From contig NW_022145594.1 in the NCBI RefSeq assembly GCF_000002235.5, positions 20,489,390 through 20,553,389 on the forward strand: a stretch of DNA of 64,000 nt, written 5' to 3'. This DNA comes from Strongylocentrotus purpuratus (Eukaryota > Echinodermata > Echinoidea > Camarodonta > Strongylocentrotidae). A program made the translations under genes and the position numbers. Shown here piece after piece: positions 36,201 through 45,454 of this stretch. Every line of letters begins with the position of its first letter. Positions within the stretch are counted from its first letter, which is position 1. The notes under the pieces were generated by a model. That model ran no database searches. It saw nothing but the letters and a program-made list of their open reading frames with translations, and was not told the DNA's origin.

Positions 36201-37200
36201 AACATTTCAAATTAAAGGCATTGTTTAACAATGCCGAATCTGAGAGGCATGGCCTTACGTGTTGCCAGTGTCTGTGATATGGTGTATTATTGAAGCCCCA
36301 ACAAAATTGCGCTTCAAAAAAGTAAAATCCTTTGAGTGACCGGTTTTACCATATTCGTTTTCCCCAGTAGACTGTATGTGTTATGAAAACCGTTTGGCAA
36401 ACAAAAAAATCGATTTCGACTTTTAATCATAAATATCTTGATAATCACACAGGAGATGGGCTTGTGAAAGTCATGGGGTTCCTGACTGACCTTAAAGTTA
36501 AAGACCAGTTATGGTCATGCGATTGCATTGTGAAAGAGACGTTGTGGAATCAATCAGAAAAGGTTGACCATCTAGCATAAAAGTATTGGTGTGTATTGCA
36601 AGGTTCTGGAATCATCAAAATGATAAGAAATGTATCAGCATGAGCTAAATCAAGGATTTTGTTAAAGGATCTTAGACAAAGTTACCGGATCCCTTTGAGA
36701 GGAGATGAGGAAAAAAATGTCTCTTGCACAATACCCGTCCAAGCCAATTAAGGTCCCGGAGAGTGATATCAAGTTTTTGTTTAACTATACATGTAGACAT
36801 TGGCTATAATGTTTTGCTGCAACCCCCCCCCCCCCCCCCCCCCCGTCTGTTGTCAGTATGTGTAATTAGAAACATACTAACATACCCTTTTTTTTTAAAT
36901 ATGTCCTATTTAAGGAACATTTCAGGTAGACAGGAAGACTTTGACGTAAAGTTGACCACTGTTGCTCGAAAAGTTAGCAAGCGTGATGAGATAGATAATC
37001 TCGGGAAGGCTCTCGGCTTCGAGCCAGAAGATATTCAACGTTATGTCGACACAAACATGAAGAATGCAGATGTAACATACATGGGTACACTTTCAATGCT
37101 TCGAAAGTGGAGAAAGAAGCAAACTGAGGCAACAGAGTATGAAACCCTGAAGGTTGTTCTAAAGAAGGCTGGTCAAATTCGTCTTATTGATGAGCTATGA
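20089..37200 (+). CDS. LRR-ZU5-UPA-Death domain protein, eight visible exons (5' incomplete)
   Basis: Eight exons join in compatible phases and end in a TGA at 37198-37200: 20089-21234, 22310-22441, 28099-28443, 29725-29972, 31971-32102, 33231-33426, 34021-34090 and 36915-37200. They encode 851 residues: LRR-like 1-382, Glu-rich linker 383-426, ZU5 427 to about 574, UPA about 575-733, a short linker, then death domain about 757-851. The order recalls PIDD1 (LRR-ZU5-UPA-Death) and NLRP1 (LRR-FIIND-CARD). In those proteins a ZU5-type domain cuts itself and the C-terminal part recruits a caspase-activating partner. HFS at residues 572-574 is at the expected cut site. By family it is probably a cytosolic danger sensor or death adaptor. 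The phase-1 entry of the first exon shows that upstream coding exons exist. Confidence 0.85.
21235..22309 (+). other. Intron 1; no other gene
   Basis: Contains T- and G-runs near 21440, an AAT microsatellite near 21650 and short repeated motifs of the 'aatgatcattagacc' type at 21730-21970. No mobile element boundary is seen. Confidence 0.5.
22310..22441 (+). CDS. Exon 2: acidic linker
   Basis: 132 nt, phase 1-1, acceptor TCTGACAG, donor ACAG|GTTAAT (a weak but acceptable donor). It encodes 44 residues, with a Glu/Lys-rich core (EEERKEEEEEDH) that probably forms a charged flexible or helical spacer between LRR and ZU5. Support comes from the phase match on both sides and the absence of stops. 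Confidence 0.7.
22442..23081 (+). other. Intron 2, left part; nothing recognised
   Basis: AT-rich intron sequence up to the foldback element. No open frame with coding character. Confidence 0.5.
23402..23652 (+). mobile_element. tRNA-derived SINE, Met(CAT)-like head, in left foldback arm
   Basis: The head has an A box (GTGGCTCAGTGGTTAGAGC), an anticodon loop CTCATGT and a B box (GGGTTCGAACCCC). About 160 bp of tRNA-unrelated body follow, and an ATT repeat forms the tail. The two acceptor ends do not pair, so it is a SINE and not a tRNA gene. Confidence 0.8.
25270..25520 (-). mobile_element. Same SINE, inverted, in right foldback arm
   Basis: Reverse-complement copy of the SINE at 23402-23652, at the mirror position in the other arm, with the same body and ATT tail. 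Head at about 25443-25519. Confidence 0.8.
25790..27058. repeat. AGTGCT-rich repeat containing a 196-bp-arm inverted repeat
   Basis: Scattered AGTGCT/AGCACT motifs run through 25790-26060 and 26720-26860, and again at 27630-27890. Inside are two inverted arms, 26065-26260 and 26522-26720, around a loop of about 260 bp. They share GTGTGAGT, TGAACAGGAGGCATTG and GCGAGAGTGC. A CA-rich stretch sits in the loop at 26366-26385. No coding potential seen. Likely a hairpin-type non-autonomous element. Confidence 0.65.
27059..27664. mobile_element. Hairpin insertion between 85-bp direct repeats
   Basis: An 85-bp sequence (tatagccgagtggcgacc ... aagcactgcctta) occurs at 27059-27143 and again at 27582-27664. 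Between them lies a near-perfect hairpin with arms at about 27247-27409 and 27414-27579, and an apex in a G-run/C-run inversion. The long direct repeats suggest recombination or a duplicated host segment rather than a simple target duplication. Confidence 0.7.
27665..28098 (+). other. Right end of AGTGCT-rich repeat and end of intron 2
   Basis: 27665-27890 is GC-richer and full of GTGCT/AGCAC motifs. The frame at 27625-27891 is a by-product. The remainder leads into the exon 3 acceptor. Confidence 0.5.
28099..28443 (+). CDS. Exon 3: ZU5 domain, N-terminal part
   Basis: 345 nt, phase 1-1, acceptor CATACTAG, donor ATCG|GTAAGT. The frame begins DEVNVKPIKMECCKRVG and has the ZU5 signature GVEGGKLQL followed by IELEIPPGAID and LRVLTTD. 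The GG-x-L start and the IPPGAI turn are the most diagnostic parts of UNC5, PIDD1 and ankyrin ZU5 domains. The exon stops before the last ZU5 strands, which are in exon 4. It is the best conserved exon with exon 4. Confidence 0.9.
28444..29724 (+). other. Intron 3; no other gene
   Basis: AT-rich, with A-rich runs at 28706-28740. A possible acceptor at 29460 (GATTGCAG) leads into a stop in the required phase within 8 codons, so no exon is called. Confidence 0.5.
29725..29972 (+). CDS. Exon 4: end of ZU5 with HFS site, start of UPA
   Basis: 248 nt, phase 1 in and 0 out, acceptor CATATTAG. The frame runs IPNCNIERDTLRLQMNHFSW and then AFIRFKLTVFFGGKRMRCLPF. HFS lies at residues 572-574 (codons 29814-29822), exactly at the ZU5/UPA boundary. 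In PIDD1 and FIIND proteins the bond between Phe and Ser there is cut by the domain itself. The donor is GC rather than GT (AAG|GCAAGA). It is supported because the phase-0 end joins the phase-0 start of exon 5. The next GT would lie beyond it and carry the frame into intron. Confidence 0.85.
29973..31970 (+). other. Intron 4, with a GC-AG boundary
   Basis: Begins GCAAGA and ends TTTGTGACAG. It holds the GC-rich element at 30522-31133. The rest is AT-rich with no open frame of coding character. Confidence 0.7.
30522..31133. mobile_element. 612-bp CpG-rich element with TGCCTAGGTCACA inverted ends
   Basis: The ends are perfect inverted copies: TGCCTAGGTCACA at 30522-30534 and its inverse at 31121-31133. 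The interior is strikingly rich in CGTACGG, CGGCCG and similar motifs against an AT-rich intron, and is partly self-complementary. No target duplication is obvious (flanks GTACATTA and AAAGTTAA). It has open frames on both strands, explained by composition. Likely a non-autonomous DNA transposon of unassigned superfamily. Confidence 0.75.
31971..32102 (+). CDS. Exon 5: UPA domain, middle
   Basis: 132 nt, phase 0-0, acceptor TTGTGACAG, donor CAT|GTAAGT. The frame begins IASQEECVGFACIHPEAEVL and continues through VDVKMTCFIKRDPIGDTIH. Alternating hydrophobic residues fit the beta-rich UPA fold that follows ZU5 in UNC5, PIDD1 and ankyrins. Confidence 0.85.
32103..33230 (+). other. Intron 5; no other gene
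   Basis: Contains AAT-type microsatellite (32125-32215), a C-run at 32467-32481 and three near repeats of 'aatcaatattctgtttg' at 32670-32810. No mobile element boundary seen. Confidence 0.5.
33231..33426 (+). CDS. Exon 6: UPA domain, C-terminal part
   Basis: 196 nt, phase 0 in and 1 out, acceptor CTTTTGTAG, donor CTAG|GTATTC. The frame begins TVKYDELCRGHHRTRSFNLD and ends LLCIFKFTTPRRSTSLLTHDL. The last strand (LLCIFKF) closes the UPA domain and a basic linker follows. Confidence 0.85.
33427..34020 (+). other. Intron 6; nothing recognised
   Basis: AT-rich with no supported feature. The frame at 33696-33917 has no splice context. Confidence 0.5.
34021..34090 (+). CDS. Exon 7: short linker exon
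   Basis: 70 nt, phase 1 in and 2 out, acceptor AACTTGTAG, donor TTGA|GTAAGT. It encodes QLQGASSSQTLQASHQ and then RTREIL, a Gln/Ser-rich tether between UPA and the death domain. It is too short for an ORF search but is needed: it alone converts the phase-1 end of exon 6 to the phase-2 start of exon 8. Confidence 0.75.
34422..36088. mobile_element. Outer PIF/Harbinger-like non-autonomous element (TAA target duplication)
   Basis: Starts TACCCCCTTCACATACACAG and ends with its inverse at 36088. TAA flanks it at 34419-34421 and 36089-36091. A 3-bp TWA target duplication is the rule in PIF/Harbinger elements. The interior is a dense mass of TTACGAGT, TTACGGA and CGTAAG words in both orientations, so the strand can fold on itself throughout. 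No transposase. Its length without the inner insertion is about 770 bp. Confidence 0.8.
34986..35879. mobile_element. Inner element of the same family, nested (TTA target duplication)
   Basis: It has the same TACCCCCTTCACATACACAG terminus and its inverse at 35879. TTA lies on both sides (34983-34985 and 35880-35882). It is 894 bp long and inserted within the outer copy, so it arrived later. It shares the TTACGAGT/CGTAA interior. Confidence 0.8.
36915..37200 (+). CDS. Exon 8: death domain and stop codon
   Basis: 286 nt, phase 2 entry. The acceptor is CTATTTAAG, chosen over the CATTTCAG 11 bp downstream because only the first matches the phase of exon 7. The frame reads EDFDVKLTTVARKVS, RDEIDNLGKALGFEPEDI, then TYMGTLSMLRKWRKK and LKVVLKKAGQIRLIDEL before TGA. 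The pattern L..VA, W/I..LG..LGF, ML..W and a final L..AG...L is that of a six-helix death domain. It is expected to bind another death domain, for example a RAIDD- or FADD-like adaptor; the partner is unknown. Confidence 0.9.
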
Positions 37201-37328
37201 GGTAATTCATTAGATGTGAATTGTAATAATAATACGCAGTTGTTTTGTATGCTTTTCTATCGAGGAATACATTGTTCCGATGATATATATCTATATTTGT
37301 ATACATAGAGAGAGAGAGAGAGAGAGAG

Positions 37329-37359
<31 letters not shown>

Positions 37360-38520
37360 TGAGAGCATAATGGTTGCGTAGCTTAATCCCCATTTTTGTA
37401 TGGCCTTCATGGGGACATCATAATACATTGCCTGCAACAGAATCGGATTGCCCCAAGTCGTAAGATGAGGGAAGTGTGATTCTCTAGAGGGCAATATTTT
37501 CAATATTCATATTCCCCGAAAGTAGAGCCAGCCAATATCACTACTATCTGTTATATATCGGCCTCAGGTACATAATCAAAACTATTTTGTATCAATTTCA
37601 ATTATGTGTATTTGCTTGTTGGTCACTATTCATATCATGCATGTCATCTTAACTGAGAAATTATGACGTTAGTTGTCACTGCGCATATCTATTGAGGCTC
37701 ACTTAAATTTACTTTAATTTTTAAAATTTGTAGTAAATTATTTATTGGAAAAGACTGTCAACACATCGTTTATATATATATATTTTTCCTGAAAAATACA
37801 TGTATTAAACATTGCTGCACTTTAAAGTAAAGTCATCAGTAATTGCATTAGCTTCAAAAGTATCATGCATGATTCTGTACATAAGCCTGATCTAAGATGA
37901 TATAATTCACTTTTAAGTACTTAAAACATTATCACAAAGACCTTGGAGAAATCAACTCAAGAGTAATAACAACACCCCTTCTATATAATAGCCCTTAAAA
38001 ACCATGTTCAGATTTTGTAATATGTCATTGTAATGTTCACACAGTGCAATAGATGATGATGGACAAGACTAATGAAATTGCCTAATGTTTATTTTTTGAA
38101 AGTCTCTGTGATCACTAAGTACTAGAATTGAGTGTACCTTAGAAAAACGGGGGCCCAAGTTTGCATTCATGGTGATATAGATAGAAGGGTAGTCATGTTG
38201 AATTCCTATATGTAATGGTTTCCACACAGGTACATGTATAATCTGCAATTGCAAATCCGTTTGTGAATGCTGTATTTGCTGCAACTTTTTTAATTTAAGA
38301 TCATAGCTTACCCTTTCCCCCTCTAAAGTATGGCCTCTCGGCCTTTTTAGAGTATGCCTCGCGAACTGTTCTTATTGTAGATCACATAACTTACCACTCA
38401 ATATTTGTTTTATCAATATTTCTTTGTATCTAATGTTATACCATCTGATTTATATACGTTATATTTTATACAATGTTTTTATCATGGTTTGTAAAATAAA
38501 GACAAAGTGAAATAAAATGA
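37201..38520 (+). other. Probable 3' UTR
   Basis: Follows the stop codon. It contains a GA microsatellite at 37306-37362. The AATAAA at 38495-38500 and an ATAAAA 16 bp later are the most plausible polyadenylation signals, but earlier weaker ones exist, so the end is uncertain. Confidence 0.4.
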
Positions 38521-40690
38521 AATACACATGCTGGCTAATCTGATACATTTAAGATGAAAAAAAAGTTAACATTACAATTTATAAACCATATTGCGAGGAG
38601 AGTAGATTCTATTTGAAATTTTTAGCAAAATACAAAGAGGCAAATGAAACTATGAAAGACGTGAAATTCAAGGCGTTATCCAGATGAATAGGACTAATTG
38701 TGTGTTATATTTACGATGTTGATTCACATGATCTACTCTTACCATTGGTGGAGAAAGGAAAAGTACTATTACACAAATAATTCCCCAAGTATTCTGTGAT
38801 AGTGATTTACTGTACCTAAGGGAAAAGTGAGTGACCATTATAAGTCCCTCCATTTTGGATTTTTTGTTTAATAAAACATAATCCCAATACGTCAATAATG
38901 TAATCGTCTCTTCAGGATATTACGAAAAAATATCGAACCTGAGATGGAAAACATAGACCCTTAGTAGTACTTCTTATTTAAACATAAAATACTGAAATAT
39001 ATATATATGTCAAGTGTGAAATATGATTACGAATTGTTACAAAATACTCTGCAGTGAGGAAATTATCTACATAGATACTCTTTCATAATCATTTATAGCT
39101 TGAAGTATTGCCTATAGAAGAGTGCAAAATTGATTTGCGCTCTTCTGTACATATCATGATTACAATCAGACATTAAAAATAGGGTTCTGGAATTGATATC
39201 GGCTATATATATATATCCTATGTATGCAGATATAATGTTGAGCGTTCAGATAAAAACAAATTAGAAAACCGGCTTTGTTTTACACATATTTTTACATATT
39301 CTTTGAAGAAATTTTAGGTTTTTACATGTTTGGAGAAATATATCAAAGTATTTTCTATTGTAGATTGTGATCTGTGTATTTCAAACATGTAAATTACAAT
39401 GTCCTATTATCTATATATCATGTCAAACAGTTTAATGTATACATTAAGAGATCTTTTCGTTGTTCGTTATTAAAAAAAGAATGCTCTGTTATCTGTCATT
39501 GATACTTGTGAGAATTCCTTCAAAGATTATTGTGCCAAAAGTCTTTCATTTTTGTAAATAACAACCTTCCATTTTCATTTCCTTTGACATTCCAGTCTTT
39601 CAAGAGTGTGTGTGATGAAATTATTTCATCCTATTCATGGTGTATACTCTTCTGTCCTTCATGAATACTATCTTTATGTATGTATGTCAATAAACAAAAT
39701 GTGTGATGCATATATGCATCCCAGTTATTCAACAGGTAAAAGCTTGTTCGGGTGTAGCGCAGTAAACTGCCGGTGGAACAAAGCAGCTGCATTTTTTAAA
39801 GGTATAAACGAATATAAACTTTGCGCAAGAAAGGGCTTGCGCGTATTCATTGAGCTCTGTGTTACAAATACAGAAATGTGAAGCGTACTACACCTTCCTT
39901 CACCTTAAAACAAATATTAAAACACACAGTTTTGCTGCGTTATATCTGATCGAGCCTTTTAGTGATACAAAGAAAATGTTTATACAATTGTATATTATTA
40001 GCAAGGTTTACTGCACACGAGAATCATATTTCTGGAGCTCTTTCAGGGTCATCCTCATTGAGTCCCTCACTTTGCAAAGTGAATTTTATCTTCATGTAAA
40101 CACCAAATATGCTTGATATATTGCACAGGGTCTAAAAGTTTGATGAAACAGAATCCCAAACATGTCATTAATTGCTAATCGTCAGGATCTCACAACAAAA
40201 TATCTTACCTGAGATGGAAAATAAATAGGCTTTAAGTAGTAAGTTCTTCTTCTAAACATAAAATACCGAAATATATATATGTGAAATGTGATTGCAAATT
40301 TCTAAAAGATATCTTGCACAGCGTCTATAAGTAGACGATAATTATAACTGATTTTGTTTGTCTTCTAAAGACCCTGTACAAGGTTCATATGCATTTGTAT
40401 TTTGATACTCCCGAGATGTATTATAAGTATTGTAAGAATTCCTGTCAGTACTACATGTATTTGGATTTCTCAAGATATGATGTGAATGAATTTGTATTTT
40501 GTAAAGACTTACGCCTGAAATACGTCGAAGTAGTACTGTTATTAAGTTTGTTATAAATTAAATATAAGGTGAATACCTGTCAAAAATAAATAGGCCTATT
40601 GTTAAGTGTCATCAGTATTAGTGATGTGAGTTGGTCTGTTGGTAATGTCCATGCTCTCTGTCTTCGTCTACAAACTTACTCTGATAGGAA
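38521..40690. other. No gene seen; one 140-bp direct repeat
   Basis: AT-rich. A segment at about 38920-39060 recurs in diverged form at about 40185-40325 (shared 'cctgagatggaaaa', 'aaacataaaata', 'gaaatatatatat'). Frames at 39606-39881 and 39850-40116 have no recognisable content. Confidence 0.4.
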
Positions 40691-41804
40691 CCAGGTTTGC
40701 GAACCGTCTTTGACGTCTTTCGGATGGTGACGTTAAAGGTCAGTCCCCCACCGAGTTATCTCATATGGATACACGTGTGTAAAAAAAAAAAAATAAAAAA
40801 TAACACGCACACACTGACACACACACACACACACACATTTTTCCCGCAATTATTTATTTGGATTTCATTCAATATAAAAACACTCAATTAATTCCTCAAA
40901 ATACAATTCTTTTTTATTGTATTAACAATTCTATTAACTTAATACATTACGACAAAAACAAAAGTAAAATTGACTGAAATCGGTTAAATTATACAACAAA
41001 TTGTAACCCTATCCCTAACTACCCAACCCAAACAAACCCAACACACCGCGATAACTTACACTCACACGAAAGAACACCCTCACCTATGACCTTCACTATT
41101 TTTCTTTTTTTACTATTATTCATTGTGCTTCCTTCCATCGAATTCATAGAAGGAATTTTTGTTAATAGAAATACAAAAACAAGCCCATACGTTTCCAATA
41201 ATACGAGAAATAATGACAGAATGGAAACAAAAACTTAATATACCTCCCTCTCCTCTAAAACCCCCTCCCCCCCCCCCCCCCCACAACAAAACTTTCTATA
41301 TTTTTTTCTTTCTTCTTTTTAATAATACAGTTTATTTATATATTGTTTAACAATTCCATACAGACAAGAACAACAAATCTCAAATCCGTTCCATAACGAT
41401 GAATGGAAACATTGGGACACTGATAATATACAAATAATCAAGGAATGGAACAATATAACATAAACATTTTAAAAAAATAAAAGAATCCATCATACAATAC
41501 AATGAGTACTTAAGGGTCCTATATATATTCCTTCCTTCGACCACCAAAATGGCCTCAACTCAAGGGCAATCTACCCAACACCCCTTCCCCTAACGACCCC
41601 TAGCTGGCCACCCTCATCCATCATACTTGGCACTACCCCCTCCCCGAACGTCTATCCCTCGCCTTTATACACACATACGTACGCACATACACACATACAA
41701 AAACACGCATATCCTGCTCACTGGAAGAAGACAAAACTTAGGTTAGTTTTACTTCTACCCTCTTCTGCAAATGTAAACTGAGTTTAAAATTAGACCTTTT
41801 GTGG
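40691..41804. other. Low-complexity AC-rich region, no gene
   Basis: CA microsatellite at 40810-40838, a C-run at 41267-41282, and generally pyrimidine/A-rich DNA. 'taaccctatccctaac' near 41003 is a single match, not a telomeric array. Confidence 0.6.
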
Positions 41805-42074
41805 CTATATCTCCTTTTCTTCATCCCTATATTTCTTTATTGTTTTATGTACATCAACTGGCGGAGGTATTATCGAAATTGGTCTAGCCTGATAAATCAT
41901 ATCATTTAGTATGAAAATAACTGTGTTGCAGCATTTAACTCTTGAGTGACCTGATATTCCTTCATGGATATCCTCCCAATCTGCATTCCTTAGTTTCACT
42001 AATTTTAATATATCGATAGTATCATACCATACAAATTGTCCACTTCCAAAACAAATGCGAGTTCTGTACTTTGT
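41805..42074 (-). CDS. Unassigned coding-like fragment
   Basis: On the minus strand a frame reads RICFGSGQFVWYDTIDILKL, continues through NADWEDIHEGISGHSRVKCC and ends PPPVDVHKTIKKYRDEEKEI before a stop. The mix of residues looks more like real protein than the surrounding low-complexity frames. I do not recognise the family. It has no start or splice sites that I can defend and may be the 3' end of a decayed mobile element. Confidence 0.3.
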   Translation of the reverse strand, partial: TKYRTRICFGSGQFVWYDTIDILKLVKLRNADWEDIHEGISGHSRVKCCNTVIFILNDMIYQARPISIIPPPVDVHKTIKKYRDEEKEI

Positions 42075-42352
42075 TCATAGAAAGAACACGTGCCATATTT
42101 TCGCTACAAATCTCAGATGCAAAACAATAGAAAGCATTTCGCTTTTTCAACTTAAGTGCTATCAAGTGGTATCCTTTTCGATCCCAATAACCCTTACAAA
42201 TGGATTTAGGTCCAAAGTTTTCAGCTGCACTCCTCGTCCGAAGTCCAAACCAATTCTAAGTATTTCCTCCCCCCTTCTTCGGCTAGATCGGAGAGTAAAG
42301 AAGTGTATTCTTTCTCTCATCTTTCACAAATTTCAAGTTCAAAATGACTGTA

Positions 42353-42501
42353 CACACTAAGAAATAGGGGTACATTTGGGATGCAGATCGCTGCTACAAT
42401 AGCAGCCACTTATAGGGTGCAAGTCTGCAATACATGGCTGCTATTGTAGCAGCGGTCTGCACCCTATAGGGTACAAATTTGTACCATTATTTGTTAGTGT
42501 G
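42353..42501. mobile_element. 149-bp hairpin element with TA target duplication (Tc1/mariner-type MITE)
   Basis: Ends CACACTAAGAAATA and the inverse of CACACTAACAAATA, flanked by TA at 42351-42352 and 42502-42503. The interior is also self-complementary (GCTGCTACAATAGCAGCC with its inverse). The TA duplication fits the Tc1/mariner rule; the superfamily is inferred from that alone. Confidence 0.7.
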
Positions 42502-42503
42502 TA

Positions 42504-43000
42504 CTATAATTCCAAAAGGAGGCTTACCGGCAATACTTGTTTATACACTGTTGGTCATAAAGGTGGAATAGTTATTTTTACCCCAATTTATAAGATGATT
42601 TTGACAATGATTTATTTCCTACTAGATCTAATTAATAGTATACATGTTCAGATTGTATTGAATAATAATTTGCGAGTGTTTGTTTTTCGTGACTGCTAAA
42701 GCACGTGTGTGCTACTATGCTAATCAACTAGGGGACCTTCGTTCTTAAGTCATAACTGACAGTAATGAGGATTAATGCCTCACAGAAGGGCACTTATATA
42801 GCTGATCGACACGATTTTTATTATGGGGCCTAAAATTAACATTGCTTAGCCACTGAATAATGACTTCACGCAGCGGGGGCTGGGGTACGTCGCCGCCTCC
42901 CCAAATACAAAAAAACATAGACTGAATGCAATAAATTATCAATAATTCATTGCATTTTCCCCCGGTCCCCAACAGGAAAAATTCCTCTGTAGGGCCATGC
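42504..43000. other. No gene seen
   Basis: AT-rich DNA between the hairpin element and the LINE fragment. Frames at 42499-42699 and 42772-43002 lack support. Confidence 0.4.
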
Positions 43001-43024
43001 ATTATGGTTCAAGGCATGCCCACA

Positions 43025-44486
43025 TAGAGGACTTTTTGTGTAAACATTTTGCCGAATGGTCAACGTCAAATGGAATGTCCCTTAACCCTGCTAAATGTGA
43101 AAGTATATGCAGGTGTGTTTTATGAAAAAGCCTCTAACACCACTGTCACTGGAAATTGATCAACCACCTCTAAAGCAATCCACGTCTGTAAAATTGTTAG
43201 GAGTCCATATCCTCTGTGATTTAAAATGGAGTGATCATGTTGATTTTATGATAAAACGTGCAAATGGAAGAATACACCTCATTAGGATCCTAAAAGGTCT
43301 CGGACTGCCAATCAAAAATCTCCGTACCATCTACAACGGTTTCCTTAGACCCCTCGTAGAGTATGCCTCGCCGGTGTGGAAAGGAGGCCTAACTAAAGAA
43401 CAAGTAGATCGACTAGAAAGGGTGCAGAAAAGAACTCTGAAAATAATCTTGTGACCTAATTACCAGTCATATGAGACAGCACTGAATCAAATGAATTTGT
43501 CTTCTTTGGCTGACAGAAGGAAGGAACTGTGTTTGAGTTTTGCAGAGAAAGTGATATAAAACGAGAAGGTATCTTACCTCATACCTCCTTGTAAGAACAT
43601 TAGAAGCCTACGCAAATCAAATACCAGAGAACAGTTAAAATGTAAAACCAAACGATTTCGTAACAGTCCAGTTCCCTACCTAATTGACTTGCTAAATTCA
43701 CAGTAGTGATCATGCACTTTATACACATTTGTATAGCATGTAAACTTATCCCCATAGTGATGAGGTAGAGGTGCTGTAGAATTATTTTATTTTATGTGAA
43801 ATAGTATATAAATTTTTGTTACTAAGACGATTGTACAACCTTGATAATTGATAACTGAAAATTATAATATAATACGGTAAATCAAGATTACCATTGTTAA
43901 CTTTTGTAATGATTAAAACATACTTACCACATATTTATTACAAGAAAATCTCTCATCTGATTGCATACCTACCTATCAATTTACAATATATGTTATTCAT
44001 AACTCACCAATGAAAATGTAAAATGTAATTTATTATTTTTTACAACCAGTATTCTCTCTGTCGAAATTGTACTTTTTACCTTATTTTGGATATGTCTGAT
44101 ATACATTCTCATCCTCAGCATTATCTTTTATATATATCTCTCTCTCTCTATCTCTCGCTTTGTCTCTCTCTTTCTCTCTCCCTCTCTCCCTTTCTCTCTT
44201 TCTCTCCCGCTGTCTATCTCACACTTTTCCCGGATCTCCTGTGCTGTCTGCACTATTATGATGATTGTGGAATAGAATTAAGCAACTGTTAGCTGTTAAG
44301 CGAATTTTATGAATTTTATTAATTTGTATATATATGTGTACATTGATTTATAATTCATTCACTGCGTGATATGCCTCAATACGTTTGATGTTTGATTAAA
44401 TATTTATGTTTTTACAATGTACAAAGTTCTGCAATTCAGCCATCTGGCTGAAAATAACATTTGTAATAAAACCATTACCATTACCA
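43025..44486 (+). mobile_element. 3' end of a CR1-like LINE
   Basis: Frames give HFAEWSTSNGMSLNPAKCES, then (after a frame change near 43108) TSVKLLGVHILCDLKWSDHV, RIHLIRILKGLGLPI and LRPLVEYASPVWKGG, and QVDRLERVQKRTLKIIL. These are the C-terminal thumb region and tail of a reverse transcriptase. A decayed tail continues to about 43703. The 3' UTR contains a CT microsatellite (44128-44220). It ends with an ATTCAGCCATCTGGCTGAAAT-like hairpin (near 44435-44455) and ATTACCATTACC, a type of ending I recall from deuterostome CR1 elements. The upstream polymerase motifs are missing. Confidence 0.75.
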
Positions 44487-45454
44487 AACAGGATCGCAAC
44501 TACTTTCGAAAAATCAACTTAAAGCAATGCCATTATACCACTGTATATCACGTTTAGAAATACGCGATCATTACAATGACTTAGGCCCGAATTCACAAAG
44601 GAGGTTTAGATTTAACCCAGGCTAAATCGCGTCATAATACGTCATAACCCCGAGCTTTAGACCATGGGTCATTATTTTGGTATTCACAAAGGAAGTTTAT
44701 TTTTAACCCAGGCTAAATCGCGTCATATTACGTCATAATTTTAGCCTGCTCAGAAGGGTGGTTTAAACAGCGGGCTAAATCTAACCCACGGTTTAACCCA
44801 CGGTTTAACGCGTCATATGACGTCATACCAGCGAGCTTTGGCTTTTTAGCGCCGACGAACGAACAAATTTTGTTGACAAATTTGTGGTAAAACAAAGTGA
44901 AGAGACCTTCACAAAGTTGCTGTTTTTTCATCTTTGATAGCCTACATTGTAAGTATTTTTTAGTTATTCGCAACATATTTGTACCATATTCTCAGTTCTG
45001 CTACAATGGAAGCCCAATTGAACATGATTTATGTGCGTAAAAAGTGCACGAATAATAATCTTCATCGTAAGTTGCACAGCCTTTGCGAACATTGTCGCAG
45101 AACCTAACGCAGCTCGGACCCATGCGTGTGTATTTGTGTTGTGTTGTGTTGTTTATGTAATCCTGCGAGGCAAGGCAATTTCGCAATAACTGCGAATGTG
45201 CCAGCTAACAATACGAAATTAGTTATAATATCACACAATTGTGTGATTTGGGAAGAAAAATATGTTATTCATGACATTTGAGACATTCCTGGCCTCGGTG
45301 GTGGGGGGGGGGGGGGTAGCGGTGGGGGGGGGGGGGTAGCGACAGTTCCATTTGTAATTTCTGCTCTGCTGATGCTGCTTCTCATCTGACTAACGGAGGA
45401 GAACGAAAAATGCCGAAATGAAAATGAAAATTCTTCCACGCTGATGGATTTTAC

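Larger units (their letters stand above)
34091..36914 (+). other. Intron 7, largely two nested mobile elements
   Basis: A C-run lies at 34227-34243, the nested elements at 34422-36088, and a second C-run at 36823-36844. The remaining sequence at 36090-36820 shows no exon with suitable phase. Confidence 0.6.

Noticed and set aside
36926-36933. Alternative CATTTCAG acceptor for the death-domain exon
   Set aside because: It would give a phase-1 start, while exon 7 ends in phase 2; the TTTAAG acceptor upstream fits.
41003-41045. TAACCCTATCCCTAAC as a telomere-like array
   Set aside because: Only one or two loose matches; no regular TTAGGG repeat.
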